In this document: positions 51,722-60,855 of the stretch, in pieces
How the letters are laid out: every line of letters starts with the position of its first letter
How positions within the stretch are numbered: the stretch's first letter is position 1
From: an uncultured Lachnospiraceae bacterium
GTDB lineage: Bacteria > Bacillota > Clostridia > Lachnospirales > Lachnospiraceae
Direction of reading: 5' to 3'
Assembly (NCBI GenBank): GCA_910586125.1
Contig: CAJUHP010000010.1
Span: 1 to 64,000 of the forward strand
Length of the DNA: 64,000 bases
The notes under the pieces: model-generated
Told to the model about the DNA's origin: nothing
The model's database searches: none
Seen by the model: only the letters and a program-made list of their open reading frames with translations
Made by a program: the position numbers and the translations under genes

Positions 51722-53431
51722 ATGAAAAAAAAGAAGATTGTCTGCGTCATTGCGCTGCTGTTTACAGCCACAGCATTCGCGGCGTGCGGCGCAAAGACGC
51801 ATCCGACCATAGCAGAGACAGAAATTACCGGGACAGCATATGAGGAATCCAGCGCTGTCGAGGGGCAGCAGCCAGAAGCGGAACCAGGAACCTCTGCACA
51901 GGCGGAAGATGAGCGGCTGGAAAACAGCCGGGCCAATTCCGACAGCCTTGACAGTCAGCCTGAGACGTCATTGCCGCAGACTGCGCCGTCAGGCACAGAC
52001 CAGCCAAAAACCGATCCGGCAAAAAACAATCCGGAAGAAAACAATCCAGTAGAAAGGCCTTCCTCTGCCACAGGCGCGCTTCATGTGGAGGGAACGCAGC
52101 TTATGGGAAAAGACGGTGAGGCAGTCCAACTGAGAGGCATCAGCACCCATGGCCTTGCCTGGTTTCCGGAATATGTCAACGAAGCCTGTTTTCAGGAACT
52201 GAAAGAGACATGGAAAATCAATGTGATCCGCCTGGCTATGTACACAGCAGAATACGGCGGCTACTGCAGCGGAGGCGATCAGGAAATGCTGAAGGAAAAA
52301 ATCCGGGAAGGTGTGGAATATGCGCTTGCCGCCGGCCTGTATGTAATCATCGACTGGCATATTCTGTCGGATTCCAACCCGCAGACGTACCAGGAGGAAG
52401 CCAAAGCTTTTTTTGACGAGATGGCATCTCTATATGCCGCTTCCGATCATGTGCTGTATGAGATCTGCAATGAGCCAAATGGTTCTACTAGCTGGAGCGA
52501 GATCAAAAGCTATGCCAGGGAGATCATCAGCGTGATCCGCGCTCACGATGAAGATGCCGTGATTTTGGTGGGGACACCGAACTGGTCCCAATATGTGGAT
52601 CAGGCGGCGGCGGATCCGATCACCGAATATGATAATCTGATGTATACCCTTCACTTTTATGCGGCGACACATAAAGAAGATCTTCGCAAAAAAATGACGG
52701 ACGCACTGGAAGCAGGGCTGCCGGTGTTTGTGTCTGAATATGGGATCTGCGACGCAAGCGGAAATGGGGCGATCGACGAGGAACAGGCTGACCAGTGGAT
52801 CGCATGTATGAATGAATACGGCGTCAGCTATGTGGCATGGAATTTATCAAATAAGAATGAGGCGTCGGCAATTCTGTCGGAGTCTTGCAAGAAAACCAGC
52901 GGATTTCTGCAGGAAGATCTGAGCGCGTCTGGACGGTGGCTGTATGAAATGCTGACCGGTTCGCAGCCCCTGGAAGAATCGCAGCCGCCTATAACGCAGG
53001 AGGAATCTCGGACAAGCTCGCCCCAAATGGAGCCGCCGTCAAAGCCTGCGGAAACCGGAGAACTGCCTGAGACAGCAGCGCCGCCGCCTCCGCGGGCAGA
53101 GGCGGCGGAAGAGACACCGGGACAGCCAGGGGGTATGCTGACAGGTGATGATCTGGAATTGACTCCGGTCTTGGTAAACAGTTGGGAATCCGACGGTCAG
53201 ACATTCTATCACTATTCCATGACCCTACGCAATGTGTCAGGAAAAGCCGGCAACTCATGGTCGGTAGAACTGGAATTTTCCGGAGAGATCACGCTGTCAG
53301 ACGGCTGGAATGGTGACTATTTTGTTCAGGGAAAAACGTTACGGATCGCGTCAAAAGATTATAACGGAGCGGTTGCGGCAGACGGCGTTGTGTCAGATGT
53401 GGGTTTTATTGTGAGCGGCGGCAGTCTGTGA
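51722..53431 (+). CDS. GH5 family glycosidase lipoprotein with CBM2-like domain
   Basis: The 569-residue protein starts at ATG 51722 after GGGGGCAGG. A lipoprotein signal ends in ATAFAACG (Cys at about 21). A disordered linker rich in Glu, Pro and Ser runs to about residue 120. The GH5 cellulase-like catalytic domain follows, with acid/base Glu251 in YEICNEPNGS and nucleophile Glu339 in VFVSEYGIC. A second Pro/Glu linker leads to a C-terminal domain of about 100 residues with spaced Trp and the YNGAVAADGVVSDVGFIVSG ending, like family 2 cellulose-binding modules. It would be surface-anchored and cut beta-glucans or cellulose. The gene is monocistronic. Confidence 0.9.
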   Translation: MKKKKIVCVIALLFTATAFAACGAKTHPTIAETEITGTAYEESSAVEGQQPEAEPGTSAQAEDERLENSRANSDSLDSQPETSLPQTAPSGTDQPKTDPAKNNPEENNPVERPSSATGALHVEGTQLMGKDGEAVQLRGISTHGLAWFPEYVNEACFQELKETWKINVIRLAMYTAEYGGYCSGGDQEMLKEKIREGVEYALAAGLYVIIDWHILSDSNPQTYQEEAKAFFDEMASLYAASDHVLYEICNEPNGSTSWSEIKSYAREIISVIRAHDEDAVILVGTPNWSQYVDQAAADPITEYDNLMYTLHFYAATHKEDLRKKMTDALEAGLPVFVSEYGICDASGNGAIDEEQADQWIACMNEYGVSYVAWNLSNKNEASAILSESCKKTSGFLQEDLSASGRWLYEMLTGSQPLEESQPPITQEESRTSSPQMEPPSKPAETGELPETAAPPPPRAEAAEETPGQPGGMLTGDDLELTPVLVNSWESDGQTFYHYSMTLRNVSGKAGNSWSVELEFSGEITLSDGWNGDYFVQGKTLRIASKDYNGAVAADGVVSDVGFIVSGGSL

Positions 53432-53522
53432 CAGAGGTGTCGTGAAAGAGAACAGCAAAAACTAAATATGTTTTTTGGCAGCCTCAGATGCAACAGTTTT
53501 GTTAAAAAAGGTTTCCATTTTC

Positions 53523-53551
53523 TTTCCATCTTTTAGAAAATGTGCTATACT
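53523..53551 (+). promoter_or_regulatory. Promoter of McrBC-like operon
   Basis: TTTCCA (53523-53528), a 17-base spacer and TATACT (53546-53551). The start would be near 53558, giving a leader of about 110 bases before the GTG at 53668. Confidence 0.55.
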
Positions 53552-53667
53552 GTTTCCAGTATTCCTGATGCGTTATATATCATCTGTATGGACCTGCTTA
53601 TTACTCACAATCACTTGAAAGAAGATAGCGCAGGATCAACTATAAACAGAAAGGTTAGAGCAGAGTT

Positions 53668-56600
53668 GTGAATCAAAAATATGCAGAAATTTTGTTGGAT
53701 CGAATTCCAGGCAAAGAACGAAAAGCGATTCTAAAGAGCGAACTGAAAAAGGATATTCCTCGTTTGAAGAGTATTCCTGGTTTTCGCAGCCCCGATTTGG
53801 CTCCGCCTCATATTTTGAAAGGGTGGCTGAAAAATGAAGAAAAATTTTGGGTTTTATTTGTAAATGACACGGCGGCCCGCTATGGCTGCTCCGTGAGTAA
53901 ATATCCGACCGAAAAAATGCTGCCGGAATTAACAGCAGAAAATTTCTGGGGTATTTTTGCGTGGAATTGTTTTCAGGAAGACAGCAGTCCGGAGTCGTGC
54001 AGCAAGCTTTCGCAGATGCTTGAGCAATATGAAATGCTTTTGCGGGGAGAAGAGATGCCGCAGCAGGAGGGAAGGACAGCGGAGATTTCTGAGAATCCGC
54101 AGTCTTTGAATGCGGTGCGGGAAGATCAGACAGAAGCTGTGCAGAGAGTGGATGCGCCAGCCCCGGCAGCAGGGGGGCGGGAAGATACGCTGGACAAGGA
54201 TTCGGCAGATGCACAAAAAGCAGCATCTGATCATGGGGCTGTTTTCATGACCGAAACCGCATCCGAAGCCCAGCCGGAGTCTGCACCGGCCAGCATACCA
54301 GAAATCGTATCGGAAATGGAAGGTGAGCCTGACGCCATACAGGAATTGGCGTCCGAGGTTGGGCCGGAGCCTGTTCGGGCAAATACTCCAGAAATGGTAT
54401 CGGAAGCAGAACTCGCGCCTGCACCGACCATCACACCAGAAATCGTATTTGAGGCAGAGCCAGAGCCCGCACCGATCATCACACCAGAAATGGTATCGGA
54501 AGCAGATATGATGCCTGCGCCGGCCAGCATACCGGAAATTATATCCGAAGCAGAGCCGAAGCCTGTACCAGTCAAGATCTTAGAAACAATATCTGGTGAC
54601 AGCGAACCGGAAGACGTTGGAGGTTTGGTGTCCGGTACAGCCGCCGAGGCACAGAATCAGACGGAGGATATCAAGCCAGAGGAATTGAGGTCCAAAGAGA
54701 GACAATTTATCGGATATGTGCAGGAGACAAACGGATACTATAATTTCTGGCCGGCCTGCTTGATGCAGGACGGGATGGCAAAGCCGCTGCATGTGGACGA
54801 TATTCGGGAGGCATTTCCAGATTTGGGAAATATCAATCTTTCCAGCACGCCATGGGACTATATCCGGAAAAAATGCTCAAACGGAGAGATTCTTGTCATC
54901 ACGCTGTATCCGTCTGATTATATGGAAAACAGGAAGACGGACGGCTTTTTTCAGCGGACCAATTATAAAGTTGATTTTTACCAGCTTGAGCGCCAGGGGC
55001 GCATCAAGCATCTGAGCGATATCCAGATGTATCCGGTTCTGCATCCGGTTGGTATCATTGATTTCTCCAAGAAAGCGGTTTTGGTCAGAGAAAATTTTGT
55101 CGATGTAAAAGACATGTGCATGCTTGAGGAGGGCAACAGACTGTACGGCCCGTATCGTGTTGCTTCAGACGAGGACGGACGCACGCAGGTGAATCTGACA
55201 AACAAAGATATTGTGGACAGCTACCGCCCCAAAAGCGGCACGATTGAATACACAGAGATCAGCATTGACGTTCCGGGCTGCATGCGTCTCGGCACGGGCT
55301 ATGTCCATCTTGACGACAGCCTTGTGAGGGAACAGCAGGATAAAATTTCCGATCCCGATCTGTTTAAACTGTTCCAGCGCTCTCTGGCGGGACGGAAAAA
55401 CAGCGAAAAATTTCCGATTACACCAGATCAGATCGATCAGTATACTACCTCGATTTTTTATGGACTGCCGGATGAAATCTCTCAGAGCCGGATTGCGCGC
55501 ATCAAGTCTTTTTTTGAGGAACAGTTCAAGCAGGAGGACGTACAGGAAGATCTGGCACAGTTTATGGCAGATTTGTTCTATAAATACGGCGAGTCCGGAT
55601 ACTTTTCAAATCTGTTGGAAAGAATTTTGGATAACAGTGAGCTGGCCAATAAAATTCAGACATTTGCCATTGTAAAACAGAGGATTTCGGAGATGCAGCA
55701 GCAGTATGAGCAGATCCGGCAGCAGTGCAGGCAGGAGAGAATAAAATTAGATGAGGAGACAGCGGACAGAGAAAAGCAGATTTCTCAGATGGCAGAAAAG
55801 ACCAGCGAGGAAATACAGGATCTGACCGCCAGAAGAGACGAGCTGCTCGCGGAAGTGGCTGCGGTCCAGAGACAGCTAAGCCAACTGGATCGCGTCATCA
55901 ATTTGGACCGTGAACGGGAGAGGCTGGAGGCTGTGAACGACAATCTGAGGGAGACGGAGTGCCGGCTTCGGGAGAGAGGAGACGAGGCGGTCAAAATTCT
56001 TCAGGATAAACTGAGACAGGCGACGGAGAATGCGGTGGCGACGGCGTTTGACGGTAAAATTGCCGATCAGGTATTTAAGGCCGCCGCCAATTGGAGGCAG
56101 TCGTCACAGGATGCGGCCTTTAACGAGATTGCCGGGAAACTGACGGTTTCGGGCGAGGGAGATGTGCTGAGAGGATACGCTCTGCGGGAATATCTTCTTA
56201 CCTCTGTCAAACGGTGCCGGCCAGACTATTCAAACAATGAGATTCTGAATCTCTTTATCTGTGTCGCGCAGAATTTCTTGACCGTTTTCTGCGGGGAACC
56301 GGGGAGCGGAAAGACATCCATATGCAATATTATCGCGCATGTTCTGGGTACGGCCAAGACGGCCGACCTTGTCTCAGATACCAAAGGAATTGAGATCAGC
56401 CGCTATGTTCCCATTTCTGTGGAGCGCGGCTGGACATCCAAGCGCGATTGGATCGGCTATTATAATCCTCTTTCCCAGTCGTTTGAAAAAGCCAACCGCC
56501 ATCTGTACGATGGTCTTCGGCTGCTGAACGCGGAGGGCGAGCGCTCGCAGTATCCTTATATGGTCCTGCTGGATGAAGCCAGCTTAAGTCCGATTGAGTA

Positions 56601-57234
56601 CTACTGGGCGGACTTTATGAATATGTGCGACCAAAATGGCGGCTGCGGAAAAATTGCCCTGGGCGATGATCTGCAGATGCAGATTCCGCCGACGCTGCGC
56701 TTCACCGCAACCATTAATAGCGATGATACGACCGAACGGCTCTCCCCCCGGCTGATCGACCGGGCGGCAGTCATTGCGCTGCCGGATGTGAGAAATACAA
56801 GGACAGAAGAACAATTGCCGGATTCCGTCTTGCCAGTCCGGTGGGATGCGTTCCAGGAGACGTTTCACTTCCAAGCGTCGGATGAGATGGACTCGATGCC
56901 GAGCGAGATTTATGAGGAAATCTGTAAAGTGTTTGGAGAGGAGATGAGAATTGGCATCAGCTCCCGCACAGACCGCGCGGTGAGAAAATACTGGGCGGCG
57001 GCAAAGGAGCTATTTGAGAGCGAAGACGGAAAGGATGCAACGATTATTGCGCTGGATTACGCGGTTGCGCAAAAGCTTCTGCCCCGAATTAACGGCAGCG
57101 GCGATTCGTATCTGAAACTTCTGGAAAAACTGGAGGGGATTTGCGGAAAGAATAATCTGGCGAAATGTGAAAAATCTCTGCAGGATATCATAAAGCGAGG
57201 AAAGGTTTCCATGAGCTATTATCAGTATTTTTGA
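53668..57234 (+). CDS. McrB-like AAA+ NTPase with coiled coil and 16-residue repeats
   Basis: This is a 1188-residue protein, GTG start. Residues 1-130 form an uncharacterised N-terminal domain; 130-345 are low complexity including a 16-residue Pro/Glu/Ala tandem repeat (196-311); 345-640 form a further domain of unknown fold. A coiled coil spans about 665-790 and the AAA+ domain about 860-1100. Walker A is GEPGSGKT (876-883), Walker B VLLDEAS (Asp969, Glu970), and NSDD (1017-1020) fits the McrB NxxD motif for GTP. McrB proteins drive the McrC nuclease in type IV restriction. Coiled-coil McrB versions define the CoCoNuT subclass, which this architecture resembles. The nuclease partner follows directly. 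Confidence 0.82.
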   Translation: MNQKYAEILLDRIPGKERKAILKSELKKDIPRLKSIPGFRSPDLAPPHILKGWLKNEEKFWVLFVNDTAARYGCSVSKYPTEKMLPELTAENFWGIFAWNCFQEDSSPESCSKLSQMLEQYEMLLRGEEMPQQEGRTAEISENPQSLNAVREDQTEAVQRVDAPAPAAGGREDTLDKDSADAQKAASDHGAVFMTETASEAQPESAPASIPEIVSEMEGEPDAIQELASEVGPEPVRANTPEMVSEAELAPAPTITPEIVFEAEPEPAPIITPEMVSEADMMPAPASIPEIISEAEPKPVPVKILETISGDSEPEDVGGLVSGTAAEAQNQTEDIKPEELRSKERQFIGYVQETNGYYNFWPACLMQDGMAKPLHVDDIREAFPDLGNINLSSTPWDYIRKKCSNGEILVITLYPSDYMENRKTDGFFQRTNYKVDFYQLERQGRIKHLSDIQMYPVLHPVGIIDFSKKAVLVRENFVDVKDMCMLEEGNRLYGPYRVASDEDGRTQVNLTNKDIVDSYRPKSGTIEYTEISIDVPGCMRLGTGYVHLDDSLVREQQDKISDPDLFKLFQRSLAGRKNSEKFPITPDQIDQYTTSIFYGLPDEISQSRIARIKSFFEEQFKQEDVQEDLAQFMADLFYKYGESGYFSNLLERILDNSELANKIQTFAIVKQRISEMQQQYEQIRQQCRQERIKLDEETADREKQISQMAEKTSEEIQDLTARRDELLAEVAAVQRQLSQLDRVINLDRERERLEAVNDNLRETECRLRERGDEAVKILQDKLRQATENAVATAFDGKIADQVFKAAANWRQSSQDAAFNEIAGKLTVSGEGDVLRGYALREYLLTSVKRCRPDYSNNEILNLFICVAQNFLTVFCGEPGSGKTSICNIIAHVLGTAKTADLVSDTKGIEISRYVPISVERGWTSKRDWIGYYNPLSQSFEKANRHLYDGLRLLNAEGERSQYPYMVLLDEASLSPIEYYWADFMNMCDQNGGCGKIALGDDLQMQIPPTLRFTATINSDDTTERLSPRLIDRAAVIALPDVRNTRTEEQLPDSVLPVRWDAFQETFHFQASDEMDSMPSEIYEEICKVFGEEMRIGISSRTDRAVRKYWAAAKELFESEDGKDATIIALDYAVAQKLLPRINGSGDSYLKLLEKLEGICGKNNLAKCEKSLQDIIKRGKVSMSYYQYF
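54255..54600 (+). repeat. 48-bp coding tandem repeat in McrB-like gene
   Basis: Five to six imperfect 48-base units encode 16-residue blocks such as EPEPAPIITPEMVSEA and DMMPAPASIPEIISEA. Units differ at many third positions. Repeat number could vary between strains by slippage, changing the length of a flexible Pro/Glu linker. Confidence 0.8.
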
Positions 57235-57242
57235 GGAAATAT

Positions 57243-59102
57243 ATGAATATTTACGAGTTAACTCTTATTTCGGGCCGCGGGAACACAATAACCGTGCAAT
57301 TATCTTCGGACCGAATTTCAATGAGCCGCCTAGATGATGTCAATCCGGACCGGGAATATATCTATTCGGATCAGCCTTATCGCGCAGAACTCCACGGCGT
57401 TTTGGAGGAGATGGAAAGTTTTTCTTTTTACGTCAACGATGTGGAGATAGAACAGACGCTGGATTCAGAGGGAAAAATCTGTCTGCAAAGCGCTCAATAT
57501 CCGCAGGGACATATTTTTATACATAACTTTGGGTTGATTCAGATTGCGGTCCAGATCATATATAAGGGTCAGAAACCCGTTTTCCTGTATTCAAAATGGA
57601 TTTCCGTATTGGTGGCAAACAATCGAACGAATCTGTCCATTGAGCGGATGGCAGAATACATTTATTGTCACCGCGATAAACTTATGGGGAGAGGGCCGCT
57701 GCGCTCCGGGCAGAAGCAGAGAGAAGATTCACAGAAAGAATTGGATTTGCAGATAGAGATTCTCCAGGATATTGTGCGGGTCTATCGTGAGAATTTGAGC
57801 TATTTTCGTCAGAAAGCCAAATGCCGCAGCCGCATTGTACAGCAGGCCGCTCCCTGTGAGCAGACAAAGTTTTTCTCCGACCGCTCTCTGCATTATATTG
57901 CACAGCATCCGGAGCACCTGATGAGAAGTTCTGCGGCGACGGGAATCCGCGTGGGCAGGCGGTATTTTCTTCCGAGCAAAACGCTGGCAAAAGAATACTG
58001 CGCGGATTATGATATCTATGAAAACCAGATTGTGGTCGGATTTCTTCAGACCGTCTGCCGTATGGTTGGCAGCCTGCGCGATGAGATCGGCGGCAGAACC
58101 GGGCAGTTTCCAGATAAGAGAGAGTTTGAGAACGGATATTTTCTCTCGGTTGCCTTTGCCTTTGCGGCGACAAAACGGCGGTTGGAAAAAATTCAAGAAC
58201 AGTTGACCTTACTGTGGAAGAATGTGGAGGAGCTCTATATACAGTACCGTCAGGCTCTGCGCGTCAAGGAGGCGGCGGTGGACCAAATCCCGTCTCCCAG
58301 CCCGATTCTGATTTCGGTACCTCCTTACCGGGCCGTCTATGAGCAGATGATTCGCTGGTTCCGGCTTGGAAAATATGATTTTGGCCGGGAGGATTTCATC
58401 CTCTCGATGCTGCGCTCCAATAAGCTGTATGAATACTATGTTTTGCTGAAACTTTATAATTATATGGAAGAAAAAGGATATCATCTCAAAAAGATTGATT
58501 CGTACCGCTACCAATGCCCGGATTTCTCTGAACTCAACACAGCGGGTCCCTATGGCATGAGGTGCGATAATACCTTCTTATTTGAAGACGATACCGGCGA
58601 CGCGGAGATAACCCTGTACTATGAACCGGTTGTCTACAGCGGAACCGATCCCAACGCGGGGGAAAATAATCTGAATCTGTTCCGGAACATATCGCTCTCC
58701 TATAAAAATGGAGAGTCAGGGAGGAATTACTGTCCCGACTATGTTCTGAAAATTCAGAGGGAGTCCGGCAGCCGCTATATTATCCTCGATGCAAAATTTT
58801 CAAACCGGCGTTCCGTCAGCGAATATTATATGCGCGAATTGTTGTTTAAATACCTGATATCCATCTCCGCCATTTGCCCGGAAGACCGTATTTTAGGACT
58901 GGTGATTTTAAATGGAAAATCAAATGAATTAGAAGACAGTGTGTTTCCCTATGATATTTTTGATCAAGTGCCAACCGGCAAGACCGTGTATCCGTTTGCA
59001 AAGATGATAACTTTGACAGAAAATCATAAAGATATGGAATATTCTGCACAGTTGCACCGGGAATTATTTGATAATTTTTTTGAAGAAATTATGGACCAAT
59101 AG
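57243..59102 (+). CDS. DUF2357 / McrC-like PD-(D/E)XK nuclease
   Basis: The 619-residue protein has an N-terminal beta-rich DUF2357-like region and a C-terminal nuclease domain: CPDYVLKI (Asp499) followed by RYIILDAKFSNR (Asp516, Lys518) and a helix with YMRELLFKYLISIS, the PD-(D/E)XK core seen in McrC proteins. ATG 57243 follows TTGAGGAAAT, nine bases after the McrB-like stop; a TTG at 57231 overlaps that stop. The pair is therefore a coupled operon like mcrBC, with this protein as the cutting subunit. The nucleic acid it recognises is not known. Confidence 0.82.
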   Translation: MNIYELTLISGRGNTITVQLSSDRISMSRLDDVNPDREYIYSDQPYRAELHGVLEEMESFSFYVNDVEIEQTLDSEGKICLQSAQYPQGHIFIHNFGLIQIAVQIIYKGQKPVFLYSKWISVLVANNRTNLSIERMAEYIYCHRDKLMGRGPLRSGQKQREDSQKELDLQIEILQDIVRVYRENLSYFRQKAKCRSRIVQQAAPCEQTKFFSDRSLHYIAQHPEHLMRSSAATGIRVGRRYFLPSKTLAKEYCADYDIYENQIVVGFLQTVCRMVGSLRDEIGGRTGQFPDKREFENGYFLSVAFAFAATKRRLEKIQEQLTLLWKNVEELYIQYRQALRVKEAAVDQIPSPSPILISVPPYRAVYEQMIRWFRLGKYDFGREDFILSMLRSNKLYEYYVLLKLYNYMEEKGYHLKKIDSYRYQCPDFSELNTAGPYGMRCDNTFLFEDDTGDAEITLYYEPVVYSGTDPNAGENNLNLFRNISLSYKNGESGRNYCPDYVLKIQRESGSRYIILDAKFSNRRSVSEYYMRELLFKYLISISAICPEDRILGLVILNGKSNELEDSVFPYDIFDQVPTGKTVYPFAKMITLTENHKDMEYSAQLHRELFDNFFEEIMDQ

Positions 59103-59151
59103 AAAAAGGTTCCGCGAAGCAGGAAAGCCTGCTGAATGCGGAACCTTTTTC
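59103..59151. terminator. Bidirectional terminator between nuclease gene and asnS
   Basis: AAAAAGGTTCCGC and GCGGAACCTTTTT are exact inverted repeats with an inner GCAGG/CCTGC stem. A and T runs on both sides make it effective for both convergent transcripts. Confidence 0.9.
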
Positions 59152-59169
59152 TTGCGGTGAGATTTTCGA

Positions 59170-60558
59170 TCAGTCGCAGTTGCCCACTGTCCGGGGGAAC
59201 GGAATCACGTCGCGGATATTTCCCATGCCGGTGAGATACATAACGCATCTCTCAAAGCCCAGTCCGAAACCGGCGTGTCTGGCGGAACCGAACCGGCGCA
59301 GATCCAGATAGAACGCATAATCCTCTTCCCTGAGCCCCAGCTCCTCCATGCGCGCCGTGAGCTTCTCATAGTTGTCCTCACGCTGGCTGCCGCCGATTAT
59401 CTCTCCGATGCCGGGAACCAGGCAGTCCATGGCGGCCACGGTCTTTTGGTCGTCGTTTTGCTTCATATAGAAAGCCTTGATCTCCTTGGGATAATCCGTG
59501 ACAAAGACAGGCCGCTGAAAAAGCTTCTCCGTTAGATATCTTTCATGTTCCGTCTGTAAGTCGCAGCCCCAAGAAACTTTGTATTCAAACTCGTCGTTGT
59601 GTTTTTCCAGCAGTTCAATCGCTTCCGTGTAGGTGACACGGCCGAAGTCGGAGTTCAGTACATGGTTCAGCCGCTGTAAAAGTTCTTTGTCCACAAAGCT
59701 GTTAAAGAAAGCCATCTCCTCGGGCGCCTTCTCCAGTACATAGCGGATGATATATTTGAGCATGTCCTCGGCCAGCGTCATATCGTCGGCCAGATCCGCA
59801 AAGGCAATCTCCGGCTCGATCATCCAGAACTCTGCCGCGTGGCGGGTCGTGTTGGAGTTCTCCGCGCGGAAGGTGGGGCCGAACGTATAGATCTTCTTGA
59901 AGGCCATCGCGTAGGTTTCGCCGTTTAACTGGCCGCTGACCGTCAGGTTCGTGGGTTTTCCAAAGAAATCCTGCGAAAAGTCAACGGCGCCTTCCTGCGT
60001 CAGCGGCGTGTTCTTCAAATCCAACGTTGTGACTTGGAACATCTCACCGGCTCCCTCGCAGTCGCTGCCAGTGATCAGAGGGGTGTGGACATAGACAAAG
60101 CCCCTCTCCTGAAAGAACTGGTGGATGGCCGCCGCCGCCAGGGAGCGGACGCGAAAGACCGCCTGAAACGTATTGGTGCGGGGGCGCAGATGCGTGAGAG
60201 TGCGCAGGTATTCAAAGCTGTGGCGCTTTTTCTGCAGAGGGTAGTCGGGGGAGGAGGCTCCCTCCACCTCGATCGACTCGGCCTGGATCTCAAACGGCTG
60301 CTTTGCTTCGGGGGTGGGCGTCAGAATTCCCTTTACGACAACGGCGCATCCCACGTTCAATTTTGACAGCGCGGCAAAGTTTTCCTGGGTGTCGTGGTAG
60401 ACCACCTGGAGCGTTTCAAAAAATGTGCCGTCGCTGATGACCAAAAAGCCGAAATTTTTGGAGGCGCGGTTGGAGCGGACCCATCCGCCGGTTTCTATGG
60501 TCTGGTGCAACAGGGTTTCCTTGTTTCGGAAAATATCCCGGATATCCATTAAATTCAT
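59170..60558 (-). CDS. asnS: Asparaginyl-tRNA synthetase
   Basis: This 462-residue class IIb synthetase has an N-terminal OB-fold anticodon-binding domain (GGWVRSNRASKNFGFLVISD). Catalytic motifs include FRVRSLAAAAIHQFFQERGF, FRAENSNTTRHAAEFWMIEP (motif 2) and HAGFGLGFERCVMYLTGMGN (motif 3, class II signature). ATG 60558 follows GAAAGGGAAAAG; upstream in-frame codons overlap the leader. The 100-base leader shows no T-box, so expression appears promoter driven. Confidence 0.96.
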   Translation of the reverse strand: MNLMDIRDIFRNKETLLHQTIETGGWVRSNRASKNFGFLVISDGTFFETLQVVYHDTQENFAALSKLNVGCAVVVKGILTPTPEAKQPFEIQAESIEVEGASSPDYPLQKKRHSFEYLRTLTHLRPRTNTFQAVFRVRSLAAAAIHQFFQERGFVYVHTPLITGSDCEGAGEMFQVTTLDLKNTPLTQEGAVDFSQDFFGKPTNLTVSGQLNGETYAMAFKKIYTFGPTFRAENSNTTRHAAEFWMIEPEIAFADLADDMTLAEDMLKYIIRYVLEKAPEEMAFFNSFVDKELLQRLNHVLNSDFGRVTYTEAIELLEKHNDEFEYKVSWGCDLQTEHERYLTEKLFQRPVFVTDYPKEIKAFYMKQNDDQKTVAAMDCLVPGIGEIIGGSQREDNYEKLTARMEELGLREEDYAFYLDLRRFGSARHAGFGLGFERCVMYLTGMGNIRDVIPFPRTVGNCD

Positions 60559-60641
60559 GACTTTTCCCTTTCTCAGTTCTATTTTTTGGTTCGGTTCTCT
60601 GCAATTGGGTGCATAGTTCATTGTGTACATGCATAGTTTAA

Positions 60642-60670
60642 ATTATAAACGATTTTACAGTTCGGGACAA
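60642..60670 (-). promoter_or_regulatory. Promoter of asnS
   Basis: On the minus strand TTGTCC (60670-60665) and TATAAT (60647-60642) are 17 bases apart, about 85 bases ahead of the asnS start codon. Confidence 0.65.
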
Positions 60671-60694
60671 GCGAAGGCGGGGAGAAATTTGTAT

Positions 60695-60713
60695 AAAAAA
60701 AAAAAAAAAAAAA
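60695..60713. repeat. Run of 19 adenines
   Basis: A homopolymer of 19 A lies in the divergent asnS-glgC gap, upstream of both promoters. It could act as an UP-like or intrinsically bent element, and its length is likely to vary between isolates or assemblies. Confidence 0.8.
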
Positions 60714-60724
60714 TGTTTTTTTTG

Positions 60725-60753
60725 TTCACTTATTCTAAATTATGTGTTATACT
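60725..60753 (+). promoter_or_regulatory. Promoter of glgC-glgD operon
   Basis: TTCACT (60725-60730), a 17-base spacer and TATACT (60748-60753). The leader of about 95 bases contains a modest hairpin before the AAGGGGTG ribosome site of glgC. Confidence 0.55.
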
Positions 60754-60855
60754 GGAAACGAAGTCATACAGGCTTTTTCCGGTCATGGCGGACACTGCAG
60801 CGGGGAGCTGTCTGCAGGCGCCCAAAGACTAATCTTACAGCAAGGGGTGAATTGT

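Noticed and set aside
53636..54226. Minus-strand frame of 196 codons
   Set aside because: It is antisense to the start of the McrB-like gene, with no coding evidence of its own.
54255..54600. Regular 48-base repeats suggestive of a CRISPR array
   Set aside because: Units are contiguous, in frame, imperfect and without unique spacers. They encode a protein linker.
60559..60740. T-box riboswitch upstream of asnS
   Set aside because: The leader is only about 80-100 bases and no T-box sequence or antiterminator is visible.
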